Assembly: GCF_900103605.1 (NCBI RefSeq)
Contig: NZ_FNHY01000001.1
Location: 558,001 to 622,000 of the forward strand
Direction of reading: 5' to 3'
Source of the DNA: Psychrobacillus sp. OK028
GTDB lineage: Bacteria > Bacillota > Bacilli > Bacillales_A > Planococcaceae
Length of the DNA stretch: 64,000 nucleotides
Part shown: positions 16,816-26,745 of the stretch, piece by piece
Numbering within the stretch: position 1 is the stretch's first letter
Layout: each line of letters starts with the position of its first letter
Program-made: the position numbers and the translations under genes
The notes under the pieces: model-generated
Databases searched by the model: none
What the model saw: the letters and a program-made list of their open reading frames with translations, nothing else
What the model was told of the DNA's origin: nothing

Positions 16816-18663
16816 ATGAAATCCACTACTTTATCTACCATCCAAACACAACATGCTTCTGGAATATCTTCTTTAAAACAAGCACCAATAAAGGAAGGAC
16901 AAGTGGTACACGGTAAGATTAAAAAATTGTACCCAAACCAAACTGCGGAAGTACAAATTGGTAATCAAAAAGTAATCGCAAAATTAGAGACTCCTTTAAA
17001 AGCAGGAGATTCTCATTTCTTTCAGGTAGAAAAAATGGCTCCTGAACTACAGTTAAAAGTAGTAACAGGACCACTTGCAGAAGGAAAATCATTGGCACAG
17101 CAAGGTCAGCAATTATTACAGGCGATGAATTTACCAAAAACAATTGAAATGCAAGCAGCTATCCAGTATTTTATCAAACAACAGTTACCCGTTTCTAAAG
17201 ATACAATGATGCAAGTGGAGCAATTATTAAAACAGCTTCCAAAAGATATAACTATGAAAGCTGCTCTTGAGGCGATTCAAAAGATAGTGGAAATGAAGCT
17301 GCCTTTAACAAGTACGATGCTGCAAACAGTGATTAGTGGTAAATCAACTGATGGATTGCATTCTGTTCTTCAAAATTTCCAATCTCAATTACAGCAGGAT
17401 CAAACTGTAGTACCAACATTAAAAAACAATATTCTTCAAAATCTGCAAAAAATAGCAGAACCATTTAATGGACCAGTTGCTGGAGCAATACTTGGAAAGC
17501 AGATTGAAGTTCTACAAGATGGCCAACAACCATTAGCAACACGTTTACCGATATTACAAACCTTGAAAAGTGTTAATGTTTTACCAACTACAGCAAGCCT
17601 TACTAATCCTATTCCTATTACTAGTCAGTCAGCGATGTTAAATTCAGCAGGAGATTTATTATTAAAGTTTACTCAAGCAGATCCACTAGAAAAAGGTCAA
17701 ATGTTAGAACAATTACGTAGCTGGATAAATCAACAGCCTTCTTTAACGGCAAACCAAAAAAGTGAGATTTTAACTTTACTCAAAAAGGATAATCAGCCTA
17801 ATCAACTCCAAGTACTTAAAGATGCTTTGACAAAAGTATTTGCTGAGCAAAGTCAACAAGCAATTTTCTCGAAGGATTTGAATGGGTTGACCCCCAAGGA
17901 CCATTTAGTGTCATTATTAGGTAAAGGGTCTACCATGGAATCAGTTGCTCAGACGTTGCAGCAATTAACGAATATAGGTAGTAATTCCACAAGTAATAAT
18001 GCGATAATTCAAGCGGAACAACAAGTAATCCAACAGCTAGATGGAAAAGCGTTCGAGCATGCTATGAAAGAAGTCTTAAAATCACTTGGATTTGGGTATG
18101 AAGCAAAGCTAGCAAGTAATAGCGATGAAATAAGACAATTAGCTTCCCAACTAAAGCCACAAATAGTGGAGTTATTACAAAATCAAAGCATTTCTTCTGC
18201 GGTTAGAGAAAGTGCGGAGGCGGTTCTAGGAAGGATGAACGGCTTACAAATTCTATCGAGTGAAAATGGTCCTCAGCATCAGTTGCTAATGCAGGTTCCA
18301 TTAGAGTTTTTAGGTAAAAAAATGGATGCGTCACTCGAGTGGAACGGACGAATGAAAGAGGATGGTAAAATTGACTCTGATTTTGCTAGAATCATGTTTT
18401 ATTTGCAATTAGATACTCTAAAGGAAACTGTCGTAGATATGCAGGTACAAAATAGAGTGGTTTCCATAACTTTATATAACAATGATACGCAATTGGAATC
18501 ACTATCTGAAAAGTTTAAAGAAACATTAAAGATAGGACTATCCTCGGTAGGCTATCAATTATCAGGTATATTCGTCAAAACTTTCGAGGAACAAAAATTG
18601 GCATCTACCTTAAATGCAAAAGCTTACACCTTTGATGTACAAGGAGTAGACATTCGAATATGA
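16816..18663 (+). CDS. ylqG: YlqG-like protein with FliK-type C-terminal domain
   Basis: The 615-residue protein has a low-complexity, Gln/Leu/Ile-rich body with no transmembrane segment. Residues about 20-75 form a small beta-rich region (KIKKLYPNQTAEVQIG). The last hundred or so residues (QVPLEFLGKKMDASLEW, then MQVQNRVVSITLYNND) have the strand pattern of the flagellar hook-length control (Flg_hook) domain of FliK. The position between rnhB and ylqH matches ylqG of B. subtilis, whose function is not established to my knowledge. I infer a secreted or cytosolic ruler or switch-like partner of YlqH. A true FliK is also present in the fla/che operon at 36983, so this would be a second one. Confidence 0.75.
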   Translation: MKSTTLSTIQTQHASGISSLKQAPIKEGQVVHGKIKKLYPNQTAEVQIGNQKVIAKLETPLKAGDSHFFQVEKMAPELQLKVVTGPLAEGKSLAQQGQQLLQAMNLPKTIEMQAAIQYFIKQQLPVSKDTMMQVEQLLKQLPKDITMKAALEAIQKIVEMKLPLTSTMLQTVISGKSTDGLHSVLQNFQSQLQQDQTVVPTLKNNILQNLQKIAEPFNGPVAGAILGKQIEVLQDGQQPLATRLPILQTLKSVNVLPTTASLTNPIPITSQSAMLNSAGDLLLKFTQADPLEKGQMLEQLRSWINQQPSLTANQKSEILTLLKKDNQPNQLQVLKDALTKVFAEQSQQAIFSKDLNGLTPKDHLVSLLGKGSTMESVAQTLQQLTNIGSNSTSNNAIIQAEQQVIQQLDGKAFEHAMKEVLKSLGFGYEAKLASNSDEIRQLASQLKPQIVELLQNQSISSAVRESAEAVLGRMNGLQILSSENGPQHQLLMQVPLEFLGKKMDASLEWNGRMKEDGKIDSDFARIMFYLQLDTLKETVVDMQVQNRVVSITLYNNDTQLESLSEKFKETLKIGLSSVGYQLSGIFVKTFEEQKLASTLNAKAYTFDVQGVDIRI

Positions 18664-18944
18664 AAGAAGAAAGATACACTCGAAAAGAAGCGGTAGCTCT
18701 CACATATAATCCTGGGAATAACGATGCGCCTAAAATAGTTGCTAAGGGAAAAGGGAAAATAGCAGAAAATATTTTGGCGAAAGCAGAGGAACATAATGTG
18801 CCAGTTCAGGAGGACCCAAGTTTAGTTGAACTACTTGGACAATTAGATATCAATCAATCCATACCTGAGGAGCTGTACCAAGCGGTAGCAGAAGTATTTG
18901 CGTATATTTATAAAATTGATAAAGAAAAAGGTAGTAAATTTTAA
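18660..18944 (+). CDS. ylqH: YlqH, FlhB C-terminal-domain homologue
   Basis: This 94-residue soluble protein aligns with the C-terminal cytoplasmic tail of FlhB (encoded at 46205). AVALTYNP...DAPKIVAKGKG corresponds to AIALKYDDE...DAPTVVAKGAD, and IPEELYQAVAEVFAYIYKI corresponds to IPDEFFKAVAEVLAYVYRI. The match begins where FlhB is cut after Asn in NPTH, so YlqH resembles the cleaved C-terminal fragment made as a separate protein, without the autocleavage motif. Such FlhB-like proteins can substitute for the FlhB tail in some bacteria. The ATG overlaps the ylqG stop by 4 bases, so the two proteins are translationally coupled. Confidence 0.88.
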   Translation: MKEERYTRKEAVALTYNPGNNDAPKIVAKGKGKIAENILAKAEEHNVPVQEDPSLVELLGQLDINQSIPEELYQAVAEVFAYIYKIDKEKGSKF

Positions 18945-18997
18945 ACTGCGACGCATTATCTGAATATTAGCTGTTTTAGGTAAATATCATACTTTTG

Positions 18998-19026
18998 TGG
19001 ACAAGATGTGACACTTTTAATACAAT
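18998..19026 (+). promoter_or_regulatory. Probable sigma-A promoter of sucCD
   Basis: TGGACA (18998-19003), 17-base spacer, TACAAT (19021-19026), each one mismatch from consensus. The leader to sucC is about 40 bases. No terminator was seen after ylqH, so some read-through is possible. Confidence 0.65.
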
Positions 19027-19074
19027 GAGAACGGTAGTAAATTACTTGACATAAGTTTGATTGGAGGATGAAAG

Positions 19075-20235
19075 ATGAATATCCATGAATATCAAGGTAA
19101 ACAACTCCTTAGACAATATGGCGTAGCAGTTTCTAACGGAATTGTAGCTTTCTCACCTGAAGAGGCAGTGAAAGCAGCAAAAGAATTAGGATCAAGCGTT
19201 ATCGTTGTTAAAGCTCAAATCCACGCAGGTGGACGTGGTAAAGCTGGTGGAGTAAAAATCGCAAAAAATCTAGATGAGGTACGTGAATACGCGAAGGAAC
19301 TATTAGGTAAAGTACTTGTTACTCACCAAACTGGTCCTGAAGGTAAAGAGATTAAACGTTTACTTATCGAAGAAGGAAGCGACATTAAGAAGGAATATTA
19401 TGTAGGTCTAGTTCTAGATCGTTCAACTTCACGTGTAACATTAATGGGCTCTGAAGAAGGCGGTATGGACATTGAAGAAGTGGCTGCAAATACTCCTGAA
19501 AAACTTTTCTATGAAGAAATCGATCCAGTTGTAGGTTTAACAGGCTTCCAAGCACGTCGTATGGCATTTAATATGAATATTCCAGCTAAACTCGTGAACA
19601 AAGCAGCTAAATTTATGCTTGGATTATATCAAGTTTATAAAGAAAAAGATGCTTCAATAGTTGAGATTAACCCGTTAGTAGTAACTGCTGATGACAATGT
19701 TTTAGCGCTTGATGCAAAATTCAACTTCGATGGTAACGCATTATATCGTCATAAAGACATTTTAGAAATGCGCGATTATGATGAAGAGGATCCAAAAGAA
19801 ATTGAAGCTTCAAAATATGACCTTAGCTATATTTCTTTAGACGGAAATATTGGTTGTATGGTTAATGGAGCAGGACTAGCTATGGCAACAATGGATACAA
19901 TTAGCTATTACGGCGGATCACCCGCAAACTTCCTTGACGTTGGGGGCGGCGCGACTGCTGAAAAAGTTACAGAAGCATTCAAAATCATCCTTTCTGATAA
20001 AAACGTAAAAGGTATTTTTGTTAATATCTTCGGTGGAATTATGAAGTGTGACATTATCGCTGAAGGTGTTATTATTGCAGCGAAAGAATTAGGTTTAGAA
20101 GTACCACTTGTAGTTCGTTTAGAAGGAACTAATGTAGATTTAGGTAAAAAATTATTAAATGAATCAGGCTTAAATATCGTTGCAGCAGACTCAATGGCAG
20201 ACGGTGCTCAAAAAATCGTTAATCTTGTAGGATAA
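19075..20235 (+). CDS. sucC: Succinyl-CoA synthetase beta subunit
   Basis: SucC is the ATP-grasp and CoA-ligase half of the TCA-cycle enzyme that interconverts succinyl-CoA and succinate with nucleotide phosphorylation. The 386-residue protein begins [12 protein letters not shown], has the ATP-grasp segment [16 protein letters not shown] near residue 45, the metal and ligand residues of IVEINPLVV near 197, and GGGATAEKV and NIFGGI in the C-terminal domain. It follows a GGAGG ribosome site and is 18 bases from sucD, forming a two-gene operon with its own promoter and terminator. Confidence 0.97.
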   Translation: MNIHEYQGKQLLRQYGVAVSNGIVAFSPEEAVKAAKELGSSVIVVKAQIHAGGRGKAGGVKIAKNLDEVREYAKELLGKVLVTHQTGPEGKEIKRLLIEEGSDIKKEYYVGLVLDRSTSRVTLMGSEEGGMDIEEVAANTPEKLFYEEIDPVVGLTGFQARRMAFNMNIPAKLVNKAAKFMLGLYQVYKEKDASIVEINPLVVTADDNVLALDAKFNFDGNALYRHKDILEMRDYDEEDPKEIEASKYDLSYISLDGNIGCMVNGAGLAMATMDTISYYGGSPANFLDVGGGATAEKVTEAFKIILSDKNVKGIFVNIFGGIMKCDIIAEGVIIAAKELGLEVPLVVRLEGTNVDLGKKLLNESGLNIVAADSMADGAQKIVNLVG

Positions 20236-20253
20236 GAAAGGCAGGGACAAAAA

Positions 20254-21156
20254 GTGAGCGTATATATTAATAAAGATACTAAAGTAATTGTACAAGGAAT
20301 TACGGGCTCAACTGCTCTTTTCCATACAAAACAAATGTTAGAATATGGAACTAAAATCGTTGCTGGGGTAACACCTGGTAAAGGTGGAACAGAAGTAGAA
20401 GGAGTTCCAGTTTTCAATACAGTTGAAGATGCAGTTAAAGCTACTGGCGCTAACGTTTCAGTAATTTACGTTCCGGCACCATTTGCTGCAGATGCGATTT
20501 TAGAAGCTGTTGATGCAGACTTAGATATGACTATTTGTATTACAGAGCATATCCCAGTACTAGACATGGTTAACGTAAAACGTTACATGGAAGGTAAGAA
20601 AACTCGTCTAGTCGGACCGAACTGCCCAGGTGTTATTACTGCAGATGAATGTAAAATTGGTATTATGCCAGGCTACATTAACACTAAAGGCCATGTAGGA
20701 GTTGTTTCACGTTCAGGAACACTAACATATGAAGCGGTTCTTCAATTATCTGACGCAGGTATTGGACAATCTACTTCTGTAGGAATCGGTGGAGATCCTG
20801 TTAACGGAACTAACTTTATCGATGTTCTAAAAGAATTCAACGATGACCCAGACACATATGCAGCAGTAATGATCGGGGAAATTGGTGGAACTGCAGAAGA
20901 AGAGGCAGCTGAGTGGATCAAAGCAAATATGACAAAACCTGTCATAGGATTCATCGGTGGTCAAACTGCACCTCCTGGTAAACGTATGGGTCATGCTGGA
21001 GCTATTATTTCCGGTGGACAAGGTACTGCAGAAGGTAAAATCAAAGCAATGGAAGCAGCAGGCATGAAGGTTGCAGCAACTCCATCTGTTATTGGTGAAA
21101 CTTTAATCGAAGCAATTAAAGAAGCAGGTATTTACGATTCTTGTAAAACACATTAA
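20254..21156 (+). CDS. sucD: Succinyl-CoA synthetase alpha subunit
   Basis: SucD binds CoA and carries the phosphorylated histidine of the alpha-beta enzyme. The 300-residue protein has the Rossmann CoA-binding motif QGITGSTA near residue 14, GPNCPGVI near 126 and the phospho-histidine in RMGHAGAI near 247. Translation starts at a GTG (20254) after AGGGAC; the first residues [14 protein letters not shown] match the family. A strong terminator follows 8 bases after the stop. Confidence 0.97.
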   Translation: MSVYINKDTKVIVQGITGSTALFHTKQMLEYGTKIVAGVTPGKGGTEVEGVPVFNTVEDAVKATGANVSVIYVPAPFAADAILEAVDADLDMTICITEHIPVLDMVNVKRYMEGKKTRLVGPNCPGVITADECKIGIMPGYINTKGHVGVVSRSGTLTYEAVLQLSDAGIGQSTSVGIGGDPVNGTNFIDVLKEFNDDPDTYAAVMIGEIGGTAEEEAAEWIKANMTKPVIGFIGGQTAPPGKRMGHAGAIISGGQGTAEGKIKAMEAAGMKVAATPSVIGETLIEAIKEAGIYDSCKTH

Positions 21157-21164
21157 TAGAAAAG

Positions 21165-21197
21165 TACGGCACATCACTGATGTTGCCGTATTTTTTT
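21165..21197 (+). terminator. Intrinsic terminator after sucD
   Basis: TACGGCACATCA pairs with TGTTGCCGTA around CTGA (one mismatched position), followed by seven T. It closes the sucCD operon. Confidence 0.88.
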
Positions 21198-21266
21198 AAA
21201 AATAAGTATATGGCTTAATATCTTCAAACATAGTGTTTATAGTAAATTAAATAATTAAATGATACT

Positions 21267-21327
21267 GCTGATTTCCGTTTCAGATGAACGTTTTCCGCGA
21301 GGTGAACTATGCATAAAAAGACAATCA
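21267..21327 (-). repeat. Internally deleted palindromic element, fragment G
   Basis: Begins CTGATTTCCGTTTCAG, continues ATGAACGTTTTCCGCG like the left part of copy C, then jumps to ACAATCAATA, the other terminus. About half of the element, including the central hairpin and one arm, is gone. It lies between the sucD terminator and dprA. Confidence 0.75.
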
Positions 21328-21362
21328 ATACTAAACTAGTCGTATAATAAAGGAGGAAACCA

Positions 21363-22244
21363 ATGAATAATAATCAATTTATTAACCGATTTTTAGCTTT
21401 ACATTATGTTTTTCCTGTACCTTTAAATAAACTACAAGCTTTACTTGAATTTGACCCAAAACTAGCTGAATTAGAAGAAATATCCCCTCATTTATTGTCG
21501 AAATTATGTAAAATATCCCTCGAACGCTCGATTAAACTCCAAAAAATGTTTCGAGAATTTGTCGAAACTCCGATGCTTCAAATGTATGAAAAACACTCGA
21601 TTACCCCCATTCTGTTTTCTGATCCCAACTATCCTAAAAGTTTACTAGATTTATATGATCCTCCCACCGTAATATACGTAAAAGGTAGGTTAGAATTACT
21701 TGCGAACTCTAAGAAAATAGCATTTATAGGTTCAAGAGAGGCGACTAATTATTCCGCTGAAAGTATTAAAGCAATACTACCTCCCTTAATAAACGAAGAG
21801 TATGTGATTATTAGTGGTCTGGCCAAGGGTGCAGATACATTTGCCCATCAAATAACGATGAGCTTAGGTGGAAGTACGATTGCAGTCCTCGGAACCGGAT
21901 TATTTCATGTCTATCCTAAACAAAATCTTAAATTAGCTAACGAAATGGAGAAAAATCAGCTATTATTAACTGAGTACCCTCCCTATATAACACCTCAAAA
22001 ATGGAATTTTCCAATGAGAAATCGAATTATTAGTGGGCTTTCCAAAGGAGTCGTTATTACAGAAGCGACAAAAAAGAGTGGTACAGTTTCCACTATGGAG
22101 CACGCATTAGAAAATGGTAAGGAGATTTTTGCGATTCCGGGATCTATACACTCACCACTTTCCATTGGTCCGCATTTGCTAATATTAGAAGGTGCAAAAC
22201 CAGTCTGGAATGGTCATCAAATACTAGAAGAGTTAAATAAATAA
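21363..22244 (+). CDS. dprA: DNA processing protein DprA (Smf)
   Basis: DprA binds incoming single-stranded DNA and loads RecA during natural transformation. The 293-residue protein has an N-terminal helical region and the Rossmann-like DprA fold with IAFIGSREATNYS near residue 118, ISGLAKGADTFAH near 150, FPMRNRIISGLS near 217 and the KKSGTVSTMEHAL segment near 238. It lacks a long C-terminal winged-helix extension, as in Bacillus. AGGAGG precedes the ATG. TATAAT at 21343 lies too close to the ribosome site to be a convincing promoter, so how it is transcribed is unclear. Confidence 0.96.
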   Translation: MNNNQFINRFLALHYVFPVPLNKLQALLEFDPKLAELEEISPHLLSKLCKISLERSIKLQKMFREFVETPMLQMYEKHSITPILFSDPNYPKSLLDLYDPPTVIYVKGRLELLANSKKIAFIGSREATNYSAESIKAILPPLINEEYVIISGLAKGADTFAHQITMSLGGSTIAVLGTGLFHVYPKQNLKLANEMEKNQLLLTEYPPYITPQKWNFPMRNRIISGLSKGVVITEATKKSGTVSTMEHALENGKEIFAIPGSIHSPLSIGPHLLILEGAKPVWNGHQILEELNK

Positions 22245-22265
22245 AAAACAAAAAAATGAAAAGTC

Positions 22266-22294
22266 TTGCTTTTATGAGAAAACTGGTATACATT
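22266..22294 (+). promoter_or_regulatory. Probable sigma-A promoter of topA
   Basis: TTGCTT (22266-22271), 17-base spacer, TACATT (22289-22294), in the 110-base gap after dprA. The predicted leader is about 55 bases and ends in a perfect AAGGAGG site. Confidence 0.58.
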
Positions 22295-22354
22295 TTGCAA
22301 CAGGTATTTGTTTTGAAGATTAAAGCGAGTTACCTTCTATAAGGAGGCAGATTT

Positions 22355-24430
22355 ATGTCGGATTATTTGGTAATTGTTGAGTCGCCAGCAAAGGCAAAAA
22401 CAATAGAGAAATATCTTGGAAAAAAATATAAAGTCAAAGCATCGATTGGTCACGTTCGTGATTTACCTAGAAGTCAAATGGGTGTCGATACGGAAAATAA
22501 TTACGAACCAAAGTATATAACAATCAGGGGTAAAGGCCCGGTACTACAGGAATTAAAAACAGCAGCAAAAAAAGCGAAGAAAATTTATCTCGCGGCTGAC
22601 CCCGACAGAGAAGGAGAAGCAATAGCATGGCACTTGGCAAACTCATTAAATGTTGATATTGAATCAGATTGCCGAGTAGTATTTAATGAGATTACTAAAG
22701 ATGCGATTTTAGAATCGTTTAAACATCCTAGACCAATAAATATGGATCTTGTAGATGCACAACAAGCAAGAAGAATTTTAGACAGACTTGTAGGGTACAA
22801 TATAAGCCCTATTTTGTGGAAAAAAGTGAAAAAAGGTTTGTCAGCTGGCCGAGTGCAATCTGTAGCTCTTCGATTGATCATTGATCGAGAAAATGAAATT
22901 AATAATTTCACACCAGAAGAGTATTGGACAATTGAAGGACAATTTGATAAAAATAAGAAAGCCTTTGATGCACTTTATTATGGAAGTGAGAAAGAAAAAC
23001 GAAAACTTTCAAATGAAGAAGAAGTAAAAGAAGTACTGAAGTTAATGAAGGGCAAGAAGTTTGAAGTTGCAAATGTTGTGAAGAAAGAACGAAAACGTAA
23101 TCCAGCACATTCCTTCACGACATCTTCCCTTCAACAGGAAGCGGCAAGAAAACTAAATTTCAGAGCTAGAAAAACAATGATGCTTGCACAGCAATTATAT
23201 GAGGGAATCGACTTAGGTAAAAAACAAGGGACAATCGGGTTGATTACCTATATGCGAACAGATTCAACAAGAATATCGGATAGTGCTAAAGCTGAGGCAC
23301 AAGAATATATCAAAAATGAATTTGGTTCTGAATACATTTCTACAAAGAAAGTGGAAAAGCAATCGAAAAAGGCACAAGATGCCCACGAAGCTGTTCGACC
23401 TACAAGTGTCCTAAGAACCCCTAATGAGTTAAAAACGATTCTATCTCGTGACCAACTAAAATTATACAAGCTAATATGGGAACGGTTTATAGCCAGCCAA
23501 ATGTCATCTGCTATACTAGATACAGTAGCTGTTGACCTTAAAAATGGAGAAGTTTACTTTAGAGCGAATGGTTCACAAGTCAAATTCCCTGGATTTATGA
23601 AGGTCTACGTAGAAGGTTCAGATGATCAAACGGACGACAAGGATAAGTTATTACCGGTTCTAGAAGTTGGAGATAAAGTTAATGCGTTGTCCATTGATCC
23701 GAAGCAACATTTTACTCAACCTCCTCCAAGATACTCGGAGGCAAGACTTGTAAAAACTTTAGAAGAGTTAGGGATAGGTAGACCTTCTACTTATGCTCCA
23801 ACTTTAGATACTATTCAAAAACGTGGATATGTAGCGTTAGAGACGAAGCGTTTTGTCCCTACTGAGCTTGGAACAATTGTCCATCATCTCGTATCAGAGT
23901 TCTTCCCTGAAATCTTAGATATAGAGTTCACTGCGCAGATGGAAAGAGATTTGGATAGTGTAGAAGAGGGACAGGTAAAATGGGTGGAAGTAATTGATGG
24001 CTTCTATCAGGATTTTGAGAAGCGGGTTGTGTACGCGGATGCTGAGATGGAGAAAATCGTTATTAAAGATGAACCAACAGGGGAAGATTGTGAAAACTGT
24101 GGTTCACCAATGGTATACAAATTAGGGCGATATGGTAAATTTATGGCCTGCAGTAATTTTCCAGAATGTCGTAATACAAAGGCGATTATTAAGGAAATAG
24201 GTGTCCCTTGTCGAGCATGTGGAGAAGGTCAAATAGTGGAACGAAAAAGTAAAACAAAACGTTTGTTTTATGGCTGCAATCAATATCCAACATGTGATTT
24301 TGTTTCATGGGACAAGCCGATTAGTCGACCATGTCCGAAATGTAATGAAATGTTAGTCGAAAAGAAATTGAAAAAAGGTATACAAATACAATGTGTTGCG
24401 TGTGATTATAAAGAAGATCCGCAAAGTTAG
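22355..24430 (+). CDS. topA: DNA topoisomerase I
   Basis: Type IA topoisomerase that relaxes negative supercoils through a covalent 5'-phosphotyrosine. The 691-residue protein starts with the TOPRIM domain ([20 protein letters not shown] at 81-89). The active-site Tyr299 is in TYMRTDSTR. The C-terminus holds three four-cysteine zinc ribbons: CENC...CSNFPEC, CRAC...CNQYPTC and CPKC...CVAC. Length and architecture match B. subtilis TopA. It is followed after 15 bases by trmFO with a weaker ribosome site, so they are probably co-transcribed. Confidence 0.97.
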   Translation: MSDYLVIVESPAKAKTIEKYLGKKYKVKASIGHVRDLPRSQMGVDTENNYEPKYITIRGKGPVLQELKTAAKKAKKIYLAADPDREGEAIAWHLANSLNVDIESDCRVVFNEITKDAILESFKHPRPINMDLVDAQQARRILDRLVGYNISPILWKKVKKGLSAGRVQSVALRLIIDRENEINNFTPEEYWTIEGQFDKNKKAFDALYYGSEKEKRKLSNEEEVKEVLKLMKGKKFEVANVVKKERKRNPAHSFTTSSLQQEAARKLNFRARKTMMLAQQLYEGIDLGKKQGTIGLITYMRTDSTRISDSAKAEAQEYIKNEFGSEYISTKKVEKQSKKAQDAHEAVRPTSVLRTPNELKTILSRDQLKLYKLIWERFIASQMSSAILDTVAVDLKNGEVYFRANGSQVKFPGFMKVYVEGSDDQTDDKDKLLPVLEVGDKVNALSIDPKQHFTQPPPRYSEARLVKTLEELGIGRPSTYAPTLDTIQKRGYVALETKRFVPTELGTIVHHLVSEFFPEILDIEFTAQMERDLDSVEEGQVKWVEVIDGFYQDFEKRVVYADAEMEKIVIKDEPTGEDCENCGSPMVYKLGRYGKFMACSNFPECRNTKAIIKEIGVPCRACGEGQIVERKSKTKRLFYGCNQYPTCDFVSWDKPISRPCPKCNEMLVEKKLKKGIQIQCVACDYKEDPQS

Positions 24431-24445
24431 AAAGAAGGATACGAC

Positions 24446-25756
24446 ATGACTGAAATAGTAAACGTTATAGGTGCAGGACTTGCAGGAAGCGAGGCAGCGT
24501 GGCAAATAGCTAAAAGAGGTATAAAAGTACGTCTTTATGAAATGCGACCTGTTAAACAAACGCCAGCGCATCATACGGACAAATTTGCTGAATTGGTTTG
24601 CTCCAATTCACTTAGAGCAAATAACTTAACGAATGCTGTAGGCGTTATTAAAGAAGAAATGCGTATGTTGGACTCGCTTATTATACAATCCGCAGATAAC
24701 AGTAGTGTACCTGCAGGAGGCGCACTTGCTGTTGACAGACATGATTTCTCTGGTAGAGTTACAGAAGCTATACGCAATCATCCGTTAATAGAAATTGTTA
24801 ATGGAGAAGTAACAGAAATCCCAGAAGGAATTACAATTATAGCGACTGGTCCACTAACTTCTCCAGCACTTGCTGAAAAAGTGAAAGAAATGACTGGTCA
24901 AGACTACTTGTATTTCTACGATGCAGCAGCCCCTATTGTAGAAAAAGATAGCATTGATATGGATAAGGTTTATCTAAAATCAAGATATGATAAAGGTGAA
25001 GCAGCTTATCTAAATTGTCCAATGACAGAGGATGAGTTTAATCGCTTTTACGATGCATTGATAGCTGCGGAAGTAGTGCCATTAAAAGAATTTGAAAAAG
25101 AAATTTACTTTGAGGGCTGTATGCCAGTTGAGGTAATGGCTGAGCGTGGACGTAAGACATTATTATTTGGTCCGATGAAACCTGTGGGACTAGAAGATCC
25201 TAAAACAGGCAAACGCCCATATGCGGTGGTTCAGCTTAGACAGGACGATGGTGCCGGGACACTTTATAATATTGTTGGTTTCCAGACACATTTAAAATGG
25301 GGACCACAAAAAGAAGTATTAAAGCTAATACCTGGTCTTGAAAATGTGGAAATTGTGCGTTATGGTGTCATGCATCGTAATACGTTCATCAATTCGCCAT
25401 ATGTATTAGAACCAACTTATCAGCTAAAAGCGAATAATCATATTTTCTTTGCAGGGCAAATGACGGGTGTTGAAGGGTATGTGGAGTCAGCAGGCAGTGG
25501 ACTATTAGCTGGCATTAATGCAGCAAGGCTAGCTAAAGGGGAAGAATTAGTAGTATTTCCAGCTGAAACAGCACTTGGAAGCATGGCAAGATATATCACA
25601 GAAGCGAATCCAAAAAACTTCCAACCTATGAATATTAACTTTGGTTTATTCCCTGAATTGGAACCAAAAGTAAGAGATAAAAAAGTGAAAGTCGAACAAT
25701 TAGCAAATCGTGCGTTGTCGACAATTCAAAATTTTATGAAAAGTACAGCGTTATAA
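24446..25756 (+). CDS. trmFO: Folate/FAD-dependent tRNA (uracil-54) methyltransferase TrmFO
   Basis: TrmFO makes ribothymidine at position 54 of the T-loop using methylenetetrahydrofolate as carbon donor and FADH2. The 436-residue protein begins with the dinucleotide-binding motif [12 protein letters not shown], followed by YEMRP and the conserved [13 protein letters not shown] segment with its catalytic-region cysteine. Later motifs are EGCMPVE and [12 protein letters not shown] near the C-terminus. It was formerly called Gid. The distance to xerC is 62 bases and includes a large hairpin. Confidence 0.97.
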   Translation: MTEIVNVIGAGLAGSEAAWQIAKRGIKVRLYEMRPVKQTPAHHTDKFAELVCSNSLRANNLTNAVGVIKEEMRMLDSLIIQSADNSSVPAGGALAVDRHDFSGRVTEAIRNHPLIEIVNGEVTEIPEGITIIATGPLTSPALAEKVKEMTGQDYLYFYDAAAPIVEKDSIDMDKVYLKSRYDKGEAAYLNCPMTEDEFNRFYDALIAAEVVPLKEFEKEIYFEGCMPVEVMAERGRKTLLFGPMKPVGLEDPKTGKRPYAVVQLRQDDGAGTLYNIVGFQTHLKWGPQKEVLKLIPGLENVEIVRYGVMHRNTFINSPYVLEPTYQLKANNHIFFAGQMTGVEGYVESAGSGLLAGINAARLAKGEELVVFPAETALGSMARYITEANPKNFQPMNINFGLFPELEPKVRDKKVKVEQLANRALSTIQNFMKSTAL

Positions 25757-25760
25757 TTGC

Positions 25761-25800
25761 TAAAAGCCTCAAAAAAGTTGTATACTTTTAGAGGCTTTTA
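25761..25800 (+). terminator. Hairpin between trmFO and xerC, possible terminator
   Basis: Perfect 10-bp stem TAAAAGCCTC/GAGGCTTTTA enclosing a second stem AAAAGT/ACTTTT, together nearly 17 bp. Only TTTTA follows, so termination may be partial and xerC may be reached by read-through. The near symmetry would also let it act on antisense transcripts. Confidence 0.6.
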
Positions 25801-25818
25801 CAATGGAGAAATATTGGA

Positions 25819-26727
25819 GTGGAGTTGATAATCATTATAGGGTTAGAAGAACTTCATGCTTTTATTGAATACATACAATTAGAAAGAAATTATTCGAATC
25901 ATACAGTTCAGGAGTACGAAAATGATATAAAGCAGTTTCTGTCTTTTCTAGAAATTGAAGGAGTCACTCATTTAAATGAGGTAGAGTATATTCATGCTAG
26001 ATTGTACGTTACGAAATTATATGATCAGAAACTTGCAAGAACTTCGATTTCTAGGAAGATATCCTCCGTTCGCTCTTATTATAAATTTCTACATCAAGAA
26101 TATAGTATTCGAGATGATGCATTTCAATCTTTGTTTCATCCTAAAAAAGAAAAAAAACTTCCCCACTTTTTCTATGAAGAGGAAATAAAGCAATTGTTTG
26201 AAGGAAACAGAGGAACTGATGCATTATCAATCCGAAATATAGCTATATTAGAATTACTATATGCGACTGGTATGCGTGTAAGTGAACTTACGGCCATTGA
26301 ACTACGTCATATAGATGGGAGCTATGGAGTTGTAAGAGTGATGGGGAAAGGAAGAAAAGAGCGATATATTCCAGTAGGCGATTTTGCATTGGCAGCGATA
26401 GACGATTATTTGCAAAATAGTAGACCGAAACTAATGAAGAATACTGCGCATACTTTTTTATTCGTCAATAGCAGAGGAGAACATATAACAACTGATGGGA
26501 TAAGATATATATTAAACCAAATGTTGAAAAAAGCCTCTATTAATTCCACTATTTATCCACATATGCTCAGACATACATTCGCTACTCATTTGCTGAATAA
26601 TGGAGCAGATCTTAGAAGTGTGCAGGAGCTACTGGGGCATTCCAGCTTATCTTCCACTCAAATCTATACACATGTTACAAAAGAGCATTTACGTAAAACT
26701 TATATGAATGCGCATCCGCGTGCGTAA
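25819..26727 (+). CDS. xerC: Tyrosine recombinase XerC (CodV)
   Basis: XerC with XerD resolves chromosome dimers at dif. The 302-residue protein has the N-terminal SAM-like core-binding domain (about residues 10-95) and a catalytic domain with the Arg in ATGMRVSEL, the HMLRHTFATHL box, the LLGHSS histidine and the nucleophilic Tyr in QIYTHV. The start is uncertain: GTG 25819 and TTG 25825 are both near GGAG sequences. Genes xerC-hslV-hslU-codY are tightly grouped as in B. subtilis, where this gene is called codV. Confidence 0.95.
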   Translation: MELIIIIGLEELHAFIEYIQLERNYSNHTVQEYENDIKQFLSFLEIEGVTHLNEVEYIHARLYVTKLYDQKLARTSISRKISSVRSYYKFLHQEYSIRDDAFQSLFHPKKEKKLPHFFYEEEIKQLFEGNRGTDALSIRNIAILELLYATGMRVSELTAIELRHIDGSYGVVRVMGKGRKERYIPVGDFALAAIDDYLQNSRPKLMKNTAHTFLFVNSRGEHITTDGIRYILNQMLKKASINSTIYPHMLRHTFATHLLNNGADLRSVQELLGHSSLSSTQIYTHVTKEHLRKTYMNAHPRA

Positions 26728-26745
26728 ATATTGGAGGTATAAAAA

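Noticed and set aside
21343-21348. TATAAT as the dprA promoter
   Set aside because: The predicted start would fall inside the AGGAGG ribosome site and no -35 is present; a leaderless arrangement is unlikely with such an SD.
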